Positions 8,967-16,979 of a DNA stretch of 64,000 nucleotides are shown here, piece after piece. The stretch lies in assembly GCA_022771695.1 (NCBI GenBank), contig JALEKJ010000065.1:1-64000 (forward strand). The letters run 5' to 3'. The stretch comes from Roseburia sp. (GTDB lineage Bacteria > Bacillota > Clostridia > Lachnospirales > Lachnospiraceae). The position numbers and the translations under genes are program-made. Position 1 is the stretch's first letter, and each line of letters opens with the position of its first letter. Under the pieces are notes generated by a model. It saw only the letters and a program-made list of their open reading frames with translations, was not told the DNA's origin and did not search any database.

Positions 8967-9338
8967 ATGAAAATTATCATTAACAATGCATCCATGCAGC
9001 CGATTTATGAGCAGATTGTGGAGCAGATAAAGCGTCAGATTGTACAGCAGGAGCTGACGGAAGGAACGCCGCTTCCGAGTGTTCGAGCGTTAGCAAAGGA
9101 TCTGAAAATCAGTGCACTGACGGTCAAGAAAGCCTATGATTTCTTGGAGGAAGAAGGTCTGATTGCGACTGTGCATGGAAAGGGAAGCTTTATTCTTGGA
9201 GCAAATCCGGATTTGATGGAAGAGGAGTCTCGCAGAGAAGTGGAAGCATGCATGGAACAGGCAGTTGCAAAAGGCAGAAATTGCGGTATGAGTGATGAAC
9301 AGTTGCGAGAGGTGCTGGAGCTGCTTCTAGAACCATAG
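8967..9338 (+). CDS. GntR-family transcriptional regulator (YtrA-like)
   Basis: Short regulator of 123 residues: winged-helix domain with the signature PIYEQIVEQIKRQIVQ, LPSVRALAKDLKISALTVKKAY and a wing (GLIATVHGKGSFI), then only about 45 residues of C-terminal helix. This size and shape match the YtrA subfamily, which typically controls an adjacent ABC transporter. The start is the ATG at 8967, preceded by GTGGAGG. The two following genes encode an ABC ATPase and a membrane protein, as expected. Likely a repressor that acts on the inverted repeat at 8878-8914. Ligand unknown. Confidence 0.88.
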   Translation: MKIIINNASMQPIYEQIVEQIKRQIVQQELTEGTPLPSVRALAKDLKISALTVKKAYDFLEEEGLIATVHGKGSFILGANPDLMEEESRREVEACMEQAVAKGRNCGMSDEQLREVLELLLEP

Positions 9339-9411
9339 TGAGTTACCATGAGGAACCGGAGAATAGGAGTGCTGTGTGCAACATGAATAGAAAATGAGAG
9401 AGGGAAGGACT

Positions 9412-10266
9412 ATGCTAAAATTTACAGATGTAAAGAAGCAATACGGAACATTTACATTGGACTTGAGTATGGAGGTAAAGCCCGGGATGGTGACCGGTCT
9501 GATTGGAGCAAACGGAGCAGGAAAGAGTACGACATTTAAGTCGGCTTTGGACCTAATTTCGATTGATGGCGGACAGATTACAATGTTTGGAAAGGATTAC
9601 AAGGAGCTGACACCGCAGGATAAGGAAAAACTTGGTGTTGTACTTGCGGATTCGGGATTTAGCGAATACCTGACGGTTAGAGATATCGCAACGGTTTTGC
9701 GTCATATGTATAAAAAATTTTCGCAGGAAACCTTTTTGTCCCGCTGTGAGGAGTTTGGGTTGCCGTTAAATCAAAAAATTAAGGAATTCTCTACCGGAAT
9801 GAAAGCGAAGCTGAAGCTTTTAGTTGCAATTTCGCACGAGGCAGAATTGCTGATTTTAGATGAGCCGACATCCGGATTGGATGTGGTGGCACGAGAGGAA
9901 CTGCTTGCACTTCTGCAGGATTATCTGGGGGAAGCGGGGGAACGTTCCGTACTTATCAGTTCACATATTTCGGGAGATTTGGAAAAATTCTGTGATGATA
10001 TTTATATGATACATGAGGGGAGAATCGTTTTGCACGAAGAAACAGATGTGCTATTGGGTGCATATGGAATCATCAAGGTGGATGAAAACCAGTATCAGCG
10101 ATTGGATAAGAGTGCGTTGCTGCGTTACAAAAAGGAAGGGTTTGGATATAGTCTGCTGACGAATAACAGACAGTTTTATCAAGAAAATTATCCGGAATTG
10201 GTTGTGGAAAAGAGCGGCATTGATGATGTAATTCTTATGATGATGAAGGGGGAACAGATATGGTAG
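9412..10266 (+). CDS. ABC transporter ATP-binding protein (YtrB-like)
   Basis: Nucleotide-binding subunit of an ABC exporter-type system, about 284 residues. Walker A GANGAGKST (32-40), signature region FSTGMKAKLKLL, Walker B LLILDEPTSGLD, switch histidine in SSHISGDLEKF. The signature is STGMK rather than LSGGQ, normal for the ABC-2/CcmA-type ATPases. The start is the ATG at 9412 after GGGAAGGA; an upstream in-frame ATG at 9394 is less well placed. Its partner is the membrane protein that overlaps its 3' end. Substrate unknown; YtrA-linked systems often respond to cell-envelope stress. Confidence 0.9.
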   Translation: MLKFTDVKKQYGTFTLDLSMEVKPGMVTGLIGANGAGKSTTFKSALDLISIDGGQITMFGKDYKELTPQDKEKLGVVLADSGFSEYLTVRDIATVLRHMYKKFSQETFLSRCEEFGLPLNQKIKEFSTGMKAKLKLLVAISHEAELLILDEPTSGLDVVAREELLALLQDYLGEAGERSVLISSHISGDLEKFCDDIYMIHEGRIVLHEETDVLLGAYGIIKVDENQYQRLDKSALLRYKKEGFGYSLLTNNRQFYQENYPELVVEKSGIDDVILMMMKGEQIW

Positions 10267-10913
10267 GCTTGCTGATAAAGGATATTCGGTTGTTGCTTGG
10301 ACAAAAAAGATTTTTTATAGTGGTGGTATTGCTTTCGGTAGTTTTTGTGATAAGTGGTCAGAACCCGATGTTCGTGGTCAGCTATTCTACGACGCTGTGC
10401 GCTTTTTTTACAATCAGTACCATAAGTTACGATGAGTTTGATCATGGCTTTTCATTTTTGTTTACACTTCCAATCAGCCGCAGAGGCTATGTGTTGGAAA
10501 AATATCTGTACGGATTGCTTGTAGGAGGCGTGGCTTGGTTCGTTACCACACTGCTTGGGGCGGCTTATAATTGCGTGACGAGTACACCGGTTGCAATGTC
10601 GGAATGGTTGGGTGCGGCTGTGGCTACCTTATTGGTATTAGGAGGATTTTTATGCGTGATGCTTCCTGTGCAGCTTAAATATGGTGCTGAAAAAGGCAGA
10701 GTAGCATTGTTTGTGGTTATGATAGTGATTTTTGGAGTTTTTGCATTTGTTATGAAGATTGACGGGTTAGCTCCAATGTTGCAGGAAAAACTACAGTGGA
10801 TATCAGAAATAGAAGCTCCGGTAGCATTTTTGATTGGTGCGCTTATTTTTGCGACGGTGGTAACGGTATCGATTGTCGTCAGCATTCGTATTGTAGAAAA
10901 GAAGCAGTTTTAG
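10260..10913 (+). CDS. ABC-2 type transporter permease
   Basis: Integral membrane protein of 217 residues with about six hydrophobic segments, and an N-terminal MVGLLIKDIRLLLGQKR followed by a first segment, typical of ABC2_membrane_5-like permeases. The DEFDHGFSFLFTLPISRRGYVLEKY stretch between helices (quoted in part: LPISRRGYVLEKY) is the coupling region recurrent in this family. It overlaps the ATPase gene by 7 bp, so the two are translationally coupled and form one transporter. Confidence 0.85.
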   Translation: MVGLLIKDIRLLLGQKRFFIVVVLLSVVFVISGQNPMFVVSYSTTLCAFFTISTISYDEFDHGFSFLFTLPISRRGYVLEKYLYGLLVGGVAWFVTTLLGAAYNCVTSTPVAMSEWLGAAVATLLVLGGFLCVMLPVQLKYGAEKGRVALFVVMIVIFGVFAFVMKIDGLAPMLQEKLQWISEIEAPVAFLIGALIFATVVTVSIVVSIRIVEKKQF

Positions 10914-10968
10914 CAAAAAAGAAGTTGTTTTCTTAGCGATTTCCTAGTATTTTGATTGACATTTGGAC

Positions 10969-10997
10969 TTTACAAACGGTAAAAAACATAGGATAAT
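10969..10997 (+). promoter_or_regulatory. Promoter of the mecA-like gene
   Basis: TTTACA (10969-10974), 17 nt, GATAAT (10992-10997), 41 nt before the chosen start codon. Confidence 0.65.
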
Positions 10998-11038
10998 AAC
11001 GCTGATAGCGAAAGTCACTTTGTTGAATGAGGATACAT

Positions 11039-11731
11039 ATGGAAATAAAACGTATTGGAGAAAACAAGGTCCGGTGCGCATTAACCGAAGATGAGATTCG
11101 TGAATTAGGATTTGATATAGACGAAATTATCGGGAATAGCGAGACAACGCAGCAGTTTATGCGGGTTGTGTTAGGGCTGGTAGAGGAACAGGAACATATT
11201 AATATAGAAGATATCTCGCCAATGGTGAAGGCAGAGCTCTTACAGAATCACAGTATGGCAATTACTTTTGGCGCAGACTCCGAGCTTTCTTTCAAAGAAC
11301 TTGTGGATACGATGAGTCACATTGTAAGCCAACTTGAGCCGAAACGTTTGGAAGAACTGACGGCGGAGGCGAGGCGGGAAAAGCAGGGCAATCAGGAAAA
11401 GCAACAGAAACAGCGCGCAGGTTCGGCAAAGCACATAGCAGAGGCTATGATTTGCGCGTTGCGATTTGATACGCTTGAGAATATGCGACATATGAGTCGT
11501 GTCTGCTTCCCGGGCAAGGTGCCGAAAAGCAGCCTTTATAAGATGCAGAAAAAGTATTATCTGATATTGGACTTTACCGGATTTACCAAAGACGAGATGC
11601 GTCCCTTTGCATTTGGAACTGTCGAATACGATAATGGACATTATTCAGATACGGCGCAGATTGCCCATATTATGGAGCAGGGTACCTGCATTATGAAAAA
11701 TAATGCACTTGAAATGCTGATGCAATTATAA
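11039..11731 (+). CDS. mecA: MecA-family adaptor protein
   Basis: Adaptor of about 230 residues. The N-terminus MEIKRIGENKVRCALTEDEI resembles the substrate-binding domain of MecA, and the C-terminal half (from about 140) resembles the ClpC-binding domain, with FDTLENM and CIMKNNALEML. A charged linker (KQGNQEKQQKQR) joins them. In Bacillus, MecA hands substrates to ClpCP and inhibits competence; here the targets are unknown. The ATG at 11039 is preferred to 11027 because TGAGG lies at proper spacing and homologues start at MEI. Confidence 0.85.
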   Translation: MEIKRIGENKVRCALTEDEIRELGFDIDEIIGNSETTQQFMRVVLGLVEEQEHINIEDISPMVKAELLQNHSMAITFGADSELSFKELVDTMSHIVSQLEPKRLEELTAEARREKQGNQEKQQKQRAGSAKHIAEAMICALRFDTLENMRHMSRVCFPGKVPKSSLYKMQKKYYLILDFTGFTKDEMRPFAFGTVEYDNGHYSDTAQIAHIMEQGTCIMKNNALEMLMQL

Positions 11732-11875
11732 AAAACTCTTTCCATTTTCTACTATATGTGCTATTATGGTATAGGTGTGGATACAAGATATACGCATCTA
11801 GGGCTATATATTCACGGATGGATAGAAAACTTGGACGTGCAGGCCCCGGCGGACTGTATGCAGAATGGAGAGGTT

Positions 11876-12058
11876 ATGAGTAAAGAGCAGATATGGGAAC
11901 TGGAAGAGAACAAGAGGAGTCTGTTGAAACAGGCATATCGTATGAAACAGGAGAATCCACATATGTCGCCGGTTGGAATTGAGTATGAGATGTATGCGGC
12001 AATCTTAGCAGAGGTTCGTGACATTACTGTCAGATTGCAGAGAACTGTTGAAGCTTAA
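11876..12058 (+). CDS. Small helical protein of unknown function
   Basis: Predicted 60-residue soluble protein starting MSKEQIWELEENKRSLL, largely charged helix. The longer frame begins at 11756, but GGAGAGG just before 11876 and the protein-like composition from there support the shorter form. It lies between the mecA-like gene and the V-ATPase operon and is closed by its own terminator. I do not recognise the family; conserved small genes in this position in relatives would support it. Confidence 0.6.
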   Translation: MSKEQIWELEENKRSLLKQAYRMKQENPHMSPVGIEYEMYAAILAEVRDITVRLQRTVEA

Positions 12059-12090
12059 TACAAAAAAGATAATACATAAGTAATGCACAA

Positions 12091-12117
12091 TCCCCTGATA
12101 ATTCAGGGGATTTTTGT
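12091..12117 (+). terminator. Intrinsic terminator
   Basis: TCCCCTGA (12091-12098), TAAT loop, TCAGGGGA (12103-12110), then TTTTTGTTG. Separates the small gene from the V-ATPase operon. Confidence 0.9.
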
Positions 12118-12151
12118 TGTCTGTTTATTGTTGTATTTACAATTTCGCTTA

Positions 12152-12180
12152 TAGACATGCAATTTGAAAAGGAATATAAT
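12152..12180 (+). promoter_or_regulatory. Promoter of the V-ATPase operon
   Basis: TAGACA (12152-12157), 17 nt, TATAAT (12175-12180), about 39 nt before the first operon gene. No other good promoter is seen within the nine genes. Confidence 0.75.
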
Positions 12181-12218
12181 AGATAGAAAAAGCGGATTCT
12201 TGGGAAGAGGTTTTTGCG

Positions 12219-12527
12219 ATGAATGAAATTATTACAAGATTGAATGAAATAGAAGAGAAGGCAGAGACGATTTTGTGTGATGCGAGAGCAAGGAAGGATG
12301 AATTGTCTGTGCAGCTTGAACAGGAAAAGCGAAGAATTGCTGCCGAACAGGATAAGCTGGAAACAGAAGCAATGCAACAGTTAGAGGAGAAGCTTACGGC
12401 TGAGGCGAAGCAGAAAGTTGAAAAACTGCGGCTAAAGAAAAAAGAAGCGGCAGATGCATTTAATATGAAGTTTGCGGAAGAAAAGGAATGTTTGGCGGAG
12501 CAGATTATGCAGCGTGTAATACAGTAA
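12219..12527 (+). CDS. ntpF: V-type ATPase subunit G/H-like (peripheral stalk coiled coil)
   Basis: A 102-residue protein that is almost entirely amphipathic, charged coiled coil (EQEKRRIAAEQDKLETEAMQ region), typical of the small stalk subunit G/H (NtpF, AhaH) that pairs with subunit E to form the peripheral stator. No membrane segment. Identity rests on its shape and on being first in the operon; sequence alone is not diagnostic for such coiled coils. Confidence 0.7.
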   Translation: MNEIITRLNEIEEKAETILCDARARKDELSVQLEQEKRRIAAEQDKLETEAMQQLEEKLTAEAKQKVEKLRLKKKEAADAFNMKFAEEKECLAEQIMQRVIQ

Positions 12528-12551
12528 CCGGGCAGAGTGGAAGGTGATAGG

Positions 12552-13589
12552 ATGTCGAGCGGATTATTAGGGTATAGTGGTCTGGTGACAAAAACACGTG
12601 CCATGTATGGCGGGCTTTTGTCACGACAGACAATCGTGGGATTGTCAGAGTGTGAGAAGGTAGAAGATATTTTATCATTCCTGCGGGAATATGGAAGTTA
12701 TGCACCAATTTATCAGAGCCATGAAGAGATTGCGCACCGTGCACAGGTCGAGGCGGTAATTGACGATTCTTTGTATTCTGATTATGGAAAACTCTACCGT
12801 TTTGCGAACGGGGAGCAGAGAAAGGGGCTGGAAATTATTTTCCTGCGCTACGAAATGAACGTATTAAAGCGATGTCTGGAGAAAATCGGAAAGCAGGAAC
12901 GTGAAAAAAATCTTGCCTATCTGAATCTTTTTTTTGGACAGCATGCAAGTTTTGATGTGGAAGCTGTGACAGGGGCGGGAAGCATGTCAGAACTTTTGGT
13001 GGCGCTTTCCGGGACGCAGTATGAGGAGTTTTTTAAGCGGCTTTTGGATAATGAGGCGATGACGCGCACAGATTATGCGATTCAGTTCGATATTCTCTAT
13101 TACAAACTGGCATGGAGACAGAAGGAAAAGCTTAAGAGTGCGAAGATGCGTACAATCTACACACAGATACTCGGTACGGAGATTGACTGGCAGAATATTA
13201 TGTGGATTTATCGGTCGAAGCGTTTTTACAATCGAAAGCAGGCAGATATTTATGCAGATATGATACCAATTTCATATCGACTAAAAAAGTCGGAACTTAA
13301 GGCACTCACGGAGAGTGAGACGATGGAGGATTTCTTGGAGATTCTGGGAAAAACAGCTTATTTTAAGGGGAAGGATGCATTAGTCTCTATCGGAGATGAA
13401 ATCACATTTTACCGGATGATGGAGAAGACATACCAGAAGATGTGCAAAAAATATCCGATGTCGATAGCACCGGTATTAAAGTATCTGTATGACAAAGAGA
13501 ATGAGATTGACGTGCTGACAACAATCTTAGAGGGTGTACGCTACCGGATTCCGGCAAGAGAAATACAGGAGCTGGTGCTGGCAACCTGA
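12552..13589 (+). CDS. ntpC: V-type ATPase subunit C
   Basis: Central-stalk socket subunit (subunit C, homologous to eukaryotic d), about 345 residues. It links the rotating D/F shaft to the membrane K ring. Helical protein with typical family stretches such as GYSGLVTKTRAMYGGLL near the start, and TDYAIQFDILYYKLAWR. GGAAGGTG precedes the ATG at 12552; an in-frame GTG at 12537 lacks a ribosome site. Here subunit C comes before subunit I, unlike the Enterococcus order in which it follows E. Confidence 0.88.
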   Translation: MSSGLLGYSGLVTKTRAMYGGLLSRQTIVGLSECEKVEDILSFLREYGSYAPIYQSHEEIAHRAQVEAVIDDSLYSDYGKLYRFANGEQRKGLEIIFLRYEMNVLKRCLEKIGKQEREKNLAYLNLFFGQHASFDVEAVTGAGSMSELLVALSGTQYEEFFKRLLDNEAMTRTDYAIQFDILYYKLAWRQKEKLKSAKMRTIYTQILGTEIDWQNIMWIYRSKRFYNRKQADIYADMIPISYRLKKSELKALTESETMEDFLEILGKTAYFKGKDALVSIGDEITFYRMMEKTYQKMCKKYPMSIAPVLKYLYDKENEIDVLTTILEGVRYRIPAREIQELVLAT

Positions 13590-13630
13590 TGATAGTTTGA
13601 TGAAAGTATAAAGTGACGGAGGAATTTACG

Positions 13631-15568
13631 GTGGTTGAAAAGATGGAGCTTTTGCACATCACGGGTCCGAAGGATGATATCGATCGGGTGATGGATGAGT
13701 ATCTGAGAAAGTATGAGATTCATTTTGAAAATGCGACTGCCAGCTTAAGCAGCCTTACGAACGTGCGGCCATTCGTGGAAACGAATGTCTATAAGGATGC
13801 TTATGTGAAGGCAAAGAATCTGTGGGAATATGCCGGAGAGATTCCGCATCCGGACGGAACGCGGATGAAACCGAGTGAAGCAGAGAAGATTGTAGAGACA
13901 ATGTGGACGCTTTTGGAAGAAGCGTTAAAGCAACAGGAGGAGTTGCGGGAGGAACGTCTGCAGCTTGAGGAACTGATGCGGCAGATTGAACCGTTTCGCG
14001 AACTCGACTATGAATTTAGCAAGATTTTAGACTTCCGCTTTATTGCATTCCGATTTGGAAGAATCTCACGTGATTATTATCAGAAGTTAGAACGCTATAT
14101 TCATGAGACGGACCATGTACTGTTTTATGAATGTCACAGCGATGAAAATTATGTCTGGGGTGCCTACTTTGTACCTGAGATTTATAAGAGTGAAGTGGAT
14201 GCAGTGTGCATGTCCTTCCACTTTGAGCGGATTTATCTGCCGGACTCCTTTGAAGGAACACCCGATTCTGCATATACGGAAGCGGTACAACATCTGCAGG
14301 AAAATGAGCAGAGAGGCGAAAAACTGCGGCAGCAGATGCAGGAGACGCTTGCAAGACATAAAAAACAGCTTGCAACGGCATATGTTTCCTTGGAGAATTA
14401 CTGTGAGAATTTTGATGTCAGAAAGTTTGCGGTGTGCACCAAAACGAGGACGACCGAAGATACAAAGGCGGATATTGAGCACTATATTCTGTATGGCTGG
14501 ATGAGCGAAAAGGATGCAAAGCGCTTCTTAAAAGAAGTCGAGAGGGATGACAAAATTCACGTCATCCTGGAGGATGCCACAGAGGATATTCATGCCACAC
14601 CGCCGACAAAACTGAAGAATCCAAAGATTTTTGCACCGTTTCAGATGTTTGTAGAGATGTACGGACTCCCGGCATATAACGAGATGGACCCGACAATTTT
14701 TATTGCGCTTACTTATACGTTCATGTTTGGTGCAATGTTTGGCGATGTCGGACAGGGGCTTTGTCTGGTAATCGGTGGGTTTTTACTCTACCGGTTCAAA
14801 AAGATGAATCTGGCAGCAATTATTTCTATCGCGGGTGTGTGGTCTACCTTTTTTGGATTTATGTATGGAAGCATCTTTGGCTTTGAGGAGGTTTTGGAAG
14901 CTGTGTGGATGCGTCCGATGGACAACATCATGACGACTCTTTTTATTGCGATTGGGTTTGGCATGGGACTGATTTTGGTCGCCATGATACTAAATATTAT
15001 CAATGCAATCCGGGCGAAAGAACTAGGGCGCCTGCTGTTTAACCAGAGCGGTCTGGCGGGGCTGCTTTGTTACGGATGCGTGGTGGTCTGCATCGCACTC
15101 TTTGCAACGGGGCATCCGTTGCCGGCAACGGGAATCCTTGCTGTACTGATAGGACTTCCGCTGATTGCAATCTTGTTAAAAGAACCGCTGTCAAATCTGG
15201 TGGAGCACAAAGCACATATATTCCCGGAGGGGAGCAAAGTAATGTTTTTTGTGGAAGCGCTGGTAGAACTTTTTGATGTGGTATTAAGCTATGCAACCAA
15301 CAGTATTTCATTTGTCCGTGTAGGTGCATTCGCACTGAGCCATGCGGGTATGATGGGCGTGGTACTTACATTGGCAGGCTATGAGAGCGGTTCGCCAAAT
15401 ATGATTGTGGTTGTGCTTGGAAATATCCTGGTGACCGGTCTGGAAGGTCTGGTTGTCGGAATACAGGTACTGCGTCTGGAGTATTATGAGATGTTCAGCA
15501 GATTTTATCAGGGAACGGGCAAACCGTTCGTAACATTCTTCAAGAAAAAGGAAATGGGAGGAAAATAG
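13631..15568 (+). CDS. ntpI: V-type ATPase subunit I (membrane a subunit)
   Basis: Large stator membrane subunit of about 645 residues. The N-terminal half (to about 330) is cytoplasmic with coiled coil around EQQEELREERLQLEEL; the C-terminal half has about seven membrane helices starting near FIALTYTFMFGAMFGDVGQG. The conserved region LSYATNSISFVRVGAFALSHAG carries the arginine that faces the rotor carboxylate in this family. The start is the GTG at 13631, since GGAGGA at 13619-13624 fits it and yields the typical VEKMELLHITGP opening. The track upstream to 13613 has no ribosome site. Confidence 0.92.
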   Translation: MVEKMELLHITGPKDDIDRVMDEYLRKYEIHFENATASLSSLTNVRPFVETNVYKDAYVKAKNLWEYAGEIPHPDGTRMKPSEAEKIVETMWTLLEEALKQQEELREERLQLEELMRQIEPFRELDYEFSKILDFRFIAFRFGRISRDYYQKLERYIHETDHVLFYECHSDENYVWGAYFVPEIYKSEVDAVCMSFHFERIYLPDSFEGTPDSAYTEAVQHLQENEQRGEKLRQQMQETLARHKKQLATAYVSLENYCENFDVRKFAVCTKTRTTEDTKADIEHYILYGWMSEKDAKRFLKEVERDDKIHVILEDATEDIHATPPTKLKNPKIFAPFQMFVEMYGLPAYNEMDPTIFIALTYTFMFGAMFGDVGQGLCLVIGGFLLYRFKKMNLAAIISIAGVWSTFFGFMYGSIFGFEEVLEAVWMRPMDNIMTTLFIAIGFGMGLILVAMILNIINAIRAKELGRLLFNQSGLAGLLCYGCVVVCIALFATGHPLPATGILAVLIGLPLIAILLKEPLSNLVEHKAHIFPEGSKVMFFVEALVELFDVVLSYATNSISFVRVGAFALSHAGMMGVVLTLAGYESGSPNMIVVVLGNILVTGLEGLVVGIQVLRLEYYEMFSRFYQGTGKPFVTFFKKKEMGGK

Positions 15569-15570
15569 AC

Positions 15571-15993
15571 ATGGCAGTAAAAGTAATTTTGGTAGCAATC
15601 TTGGTAATCAGTATGGGAGTTCCGTTTGGCGGATATCTTCTTGGCAAGAAAAAAGAAGGAAGCACAAAGGCTTCTCTGGCACTTGGTATTTTAATGTTTT
15701 TTGGTACGTTAGTTGTAGCGGATATGCTGTTATTCAGCGGGCATATTTATGCGGCAGAGACGGCGGAGGCAGCAGCGGCAGTTGCCGTGGATGGTTGGAG
15801 ATATCTGGCGGCAGCACTGTCTACGGGACTTTCCTGCATCGGTGCAGGTGTTGCGGTGGCGAGTGCGGCATCCGCAGCAATCGGAGCATTGAGCGAGGAT
15901 GAGAGCATTATGGGTAAGGCTTTGATTTTTGTAGCCTTGGCAGAGTCCATTGCGTTATATGGTTTGCTTATCTCGTTCTCTATCCTTGGTTAA
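15571..15993 (+). CDS. ntpK: V-type ATPase subunit K (rotor ring)
   Basis: Proteolipid subunit of 140 residues with four hydrophobic segments (about 4-24, 37-57, 77-105, 114-138). The last hairpin is a classical c-type unit: glycine/alanine-rich helix GAGVAVASAASAAIGAL, a polar loop SEDES, and the ion-binding carboxylate Glu125 in ALAESIALYG. The first pair does not show the same repeat: no glycine-rich helix and no carboxylate at the matching place. Only one ion site per protomer is therefore likely. The start codon is 2 bp after the subunit I stop. Confidence 0.9.
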   Translation: MAVKVILVAILVISMGVPFGGYLLGKKKEGSTKASLALGILMFFGTLVVADMLLFSGHIYAAETAEAAAAVAVDGWRYLAAALSTGLSCIGAGVAVASAASAAIGALSEDESIMGKALIFVALAESIALYGLLISFSILG

Positions 15994-16005
15994 GAGGATG
16001 TGCCC

Positions 16006-16314
16006 ATGAAGATGTTTTTAATCAGTGACAATGTAGATACCTATACCGGAATGCGCTTAGCAGGGGTAGAGGGCGTTGTTGTTCACGAGGAAGAGGAGTT
16101 AAAGGCAGAACTTGAGCGTGTAGTAAATGACAGCGAGATTGGTATAGTGCTGCTCACGGAGAAGTTTGGCAGAGACTATCCCGAAGTGGTGAATCATGTG
16201 AAGCTTGAGCGCAGGACACCATTATTCGTGGAGATTCCGGATCGGCATGGAACCGGGCGGAGCAAAAATTTTATTACTGATTATGTCAACCAGGCTATTG
16301 GGCTGAAGTTATAG
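16006..16314 (+). CDS. ntpG: V-type ATPase subunit F
   Basis: Central shaft accessory subunit (NtpG in Enterococcus naming) of about 102 residues, Rossmann-like fold: MKMFLISDNVDTYTGMRLAG at the start, then VLLTEKFGRDYPEVV and PLFVEIPDRHGTG. It binds subunit D and modulates ATP hydrolysis. AGAGGA at 15993-15998 supports the ATG at 16006 over the GTG at 16000. Confidence 0.9.
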   Translation: MKMFLISDNVDTYTGMRLAGVEGVVVHEEEELKAELERVVNDSEIGIVLLTEKFGRDYPEVVNHVKLERRTPLFVEIPDRHGTGRSKNFITDYVNQAIGLKL

Positions 16315-16345
16315 CGCAAAAGCGGTAGGAAAGGTATGAAGAGGT

Positions 16346-16912
16346 ATGGAGATTAACGAGAAGCTGGATATTTTCTATCGGGCGGCGATTGATGCGGCAA
16401 ATGAGCAGAGCGCAGCGATGCTGGATAAATATCGTGCAAGATATGAAGAAAATCTCGCAGAGTATCAGCAGGGGAAGCAGAAGGAACAGCAGACGAGAGA
16501 GCGCATTGCACAGGAGCGCGTGCGCAAGAAAGTGAATCGCGCCCTGTCGGAGGAGATGGTTCAGTTGAAAAAGGAATACCATGAGGCGCAGGAAGAAAAA
16601 AAAGAGGAGCTTTTTGCCTTAGTGGAGCAAAAAATTGCGGATTATCGGACCACAAAGGCATATGTAGCCCTGCTCGAGCAAAAGATTGCGCAGGCTGTTC
16701 GCTTTGCAAACGGCGATGAACTACGCGTCTATATTGATCCTGCGGATGCACACATAGAGCAGGAATTGGAGAAAAAGTGCGGATGCAGAATTTTGGTGAG
16801 TGCATATCCGTTTGGAGGTGGCATACGTGCTGTGATTCCGGCGAAGAATGTGTTGATAGATGAGTCGTTTGACAGTAAGCTGGCGGCAGAAAGAGAGCAA
16901 TTTTCTTTTTGA
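16346..16912 (+). CDS. ntpE: V-type ATPase subunit E
   Basis: Peripheral stalk subunit of 188 residues. The first 110 residues are a long charged coiled coil; the C-terminal part is a globular domain with ILVSAYPFGGGIRAVIPAKN and NVLIDESFDSKL, typical of subunit E, which anchors the stalk to the A3B3 head. Located between F and A. Confidence 0.88.
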   Translation: MEINEKLDIFYRAAIDAANEQSAAMLDKYRARYEENLAEYQQGKQKEQQTRERIAQERVRKKVNRALSEEMVQLKKEYHEAQEEKKEELFALVEQKIADYRTTKAYVALLEQKIAQAVRFANGDELRVYIDPADAHIEQELEKKCGCRILVSAYPFGGGIRAVIPAKNVLIDESFDSKLAAEREQFSF

Positions 16913-16979
16913 TGGATAGGGACATGCAAGGATGCGCAAACTTCGCGTGCAGGAAAATGAAAGGAAATGAAAGCGTGTT

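Noticed and set aside
8907-8969. Longer start for the GntR gene at 8907
   Set aside because: That ATG lies between the -35 and -10 boxes, upstream of the predicted transcription start.
14103-14504. Alternative plus-strand frame of 133 codons inside the subunit I gene
   Set aside because: Out of frame with a clearly recognised protein, cysteine/arginine-rich translation, no ribosome site.
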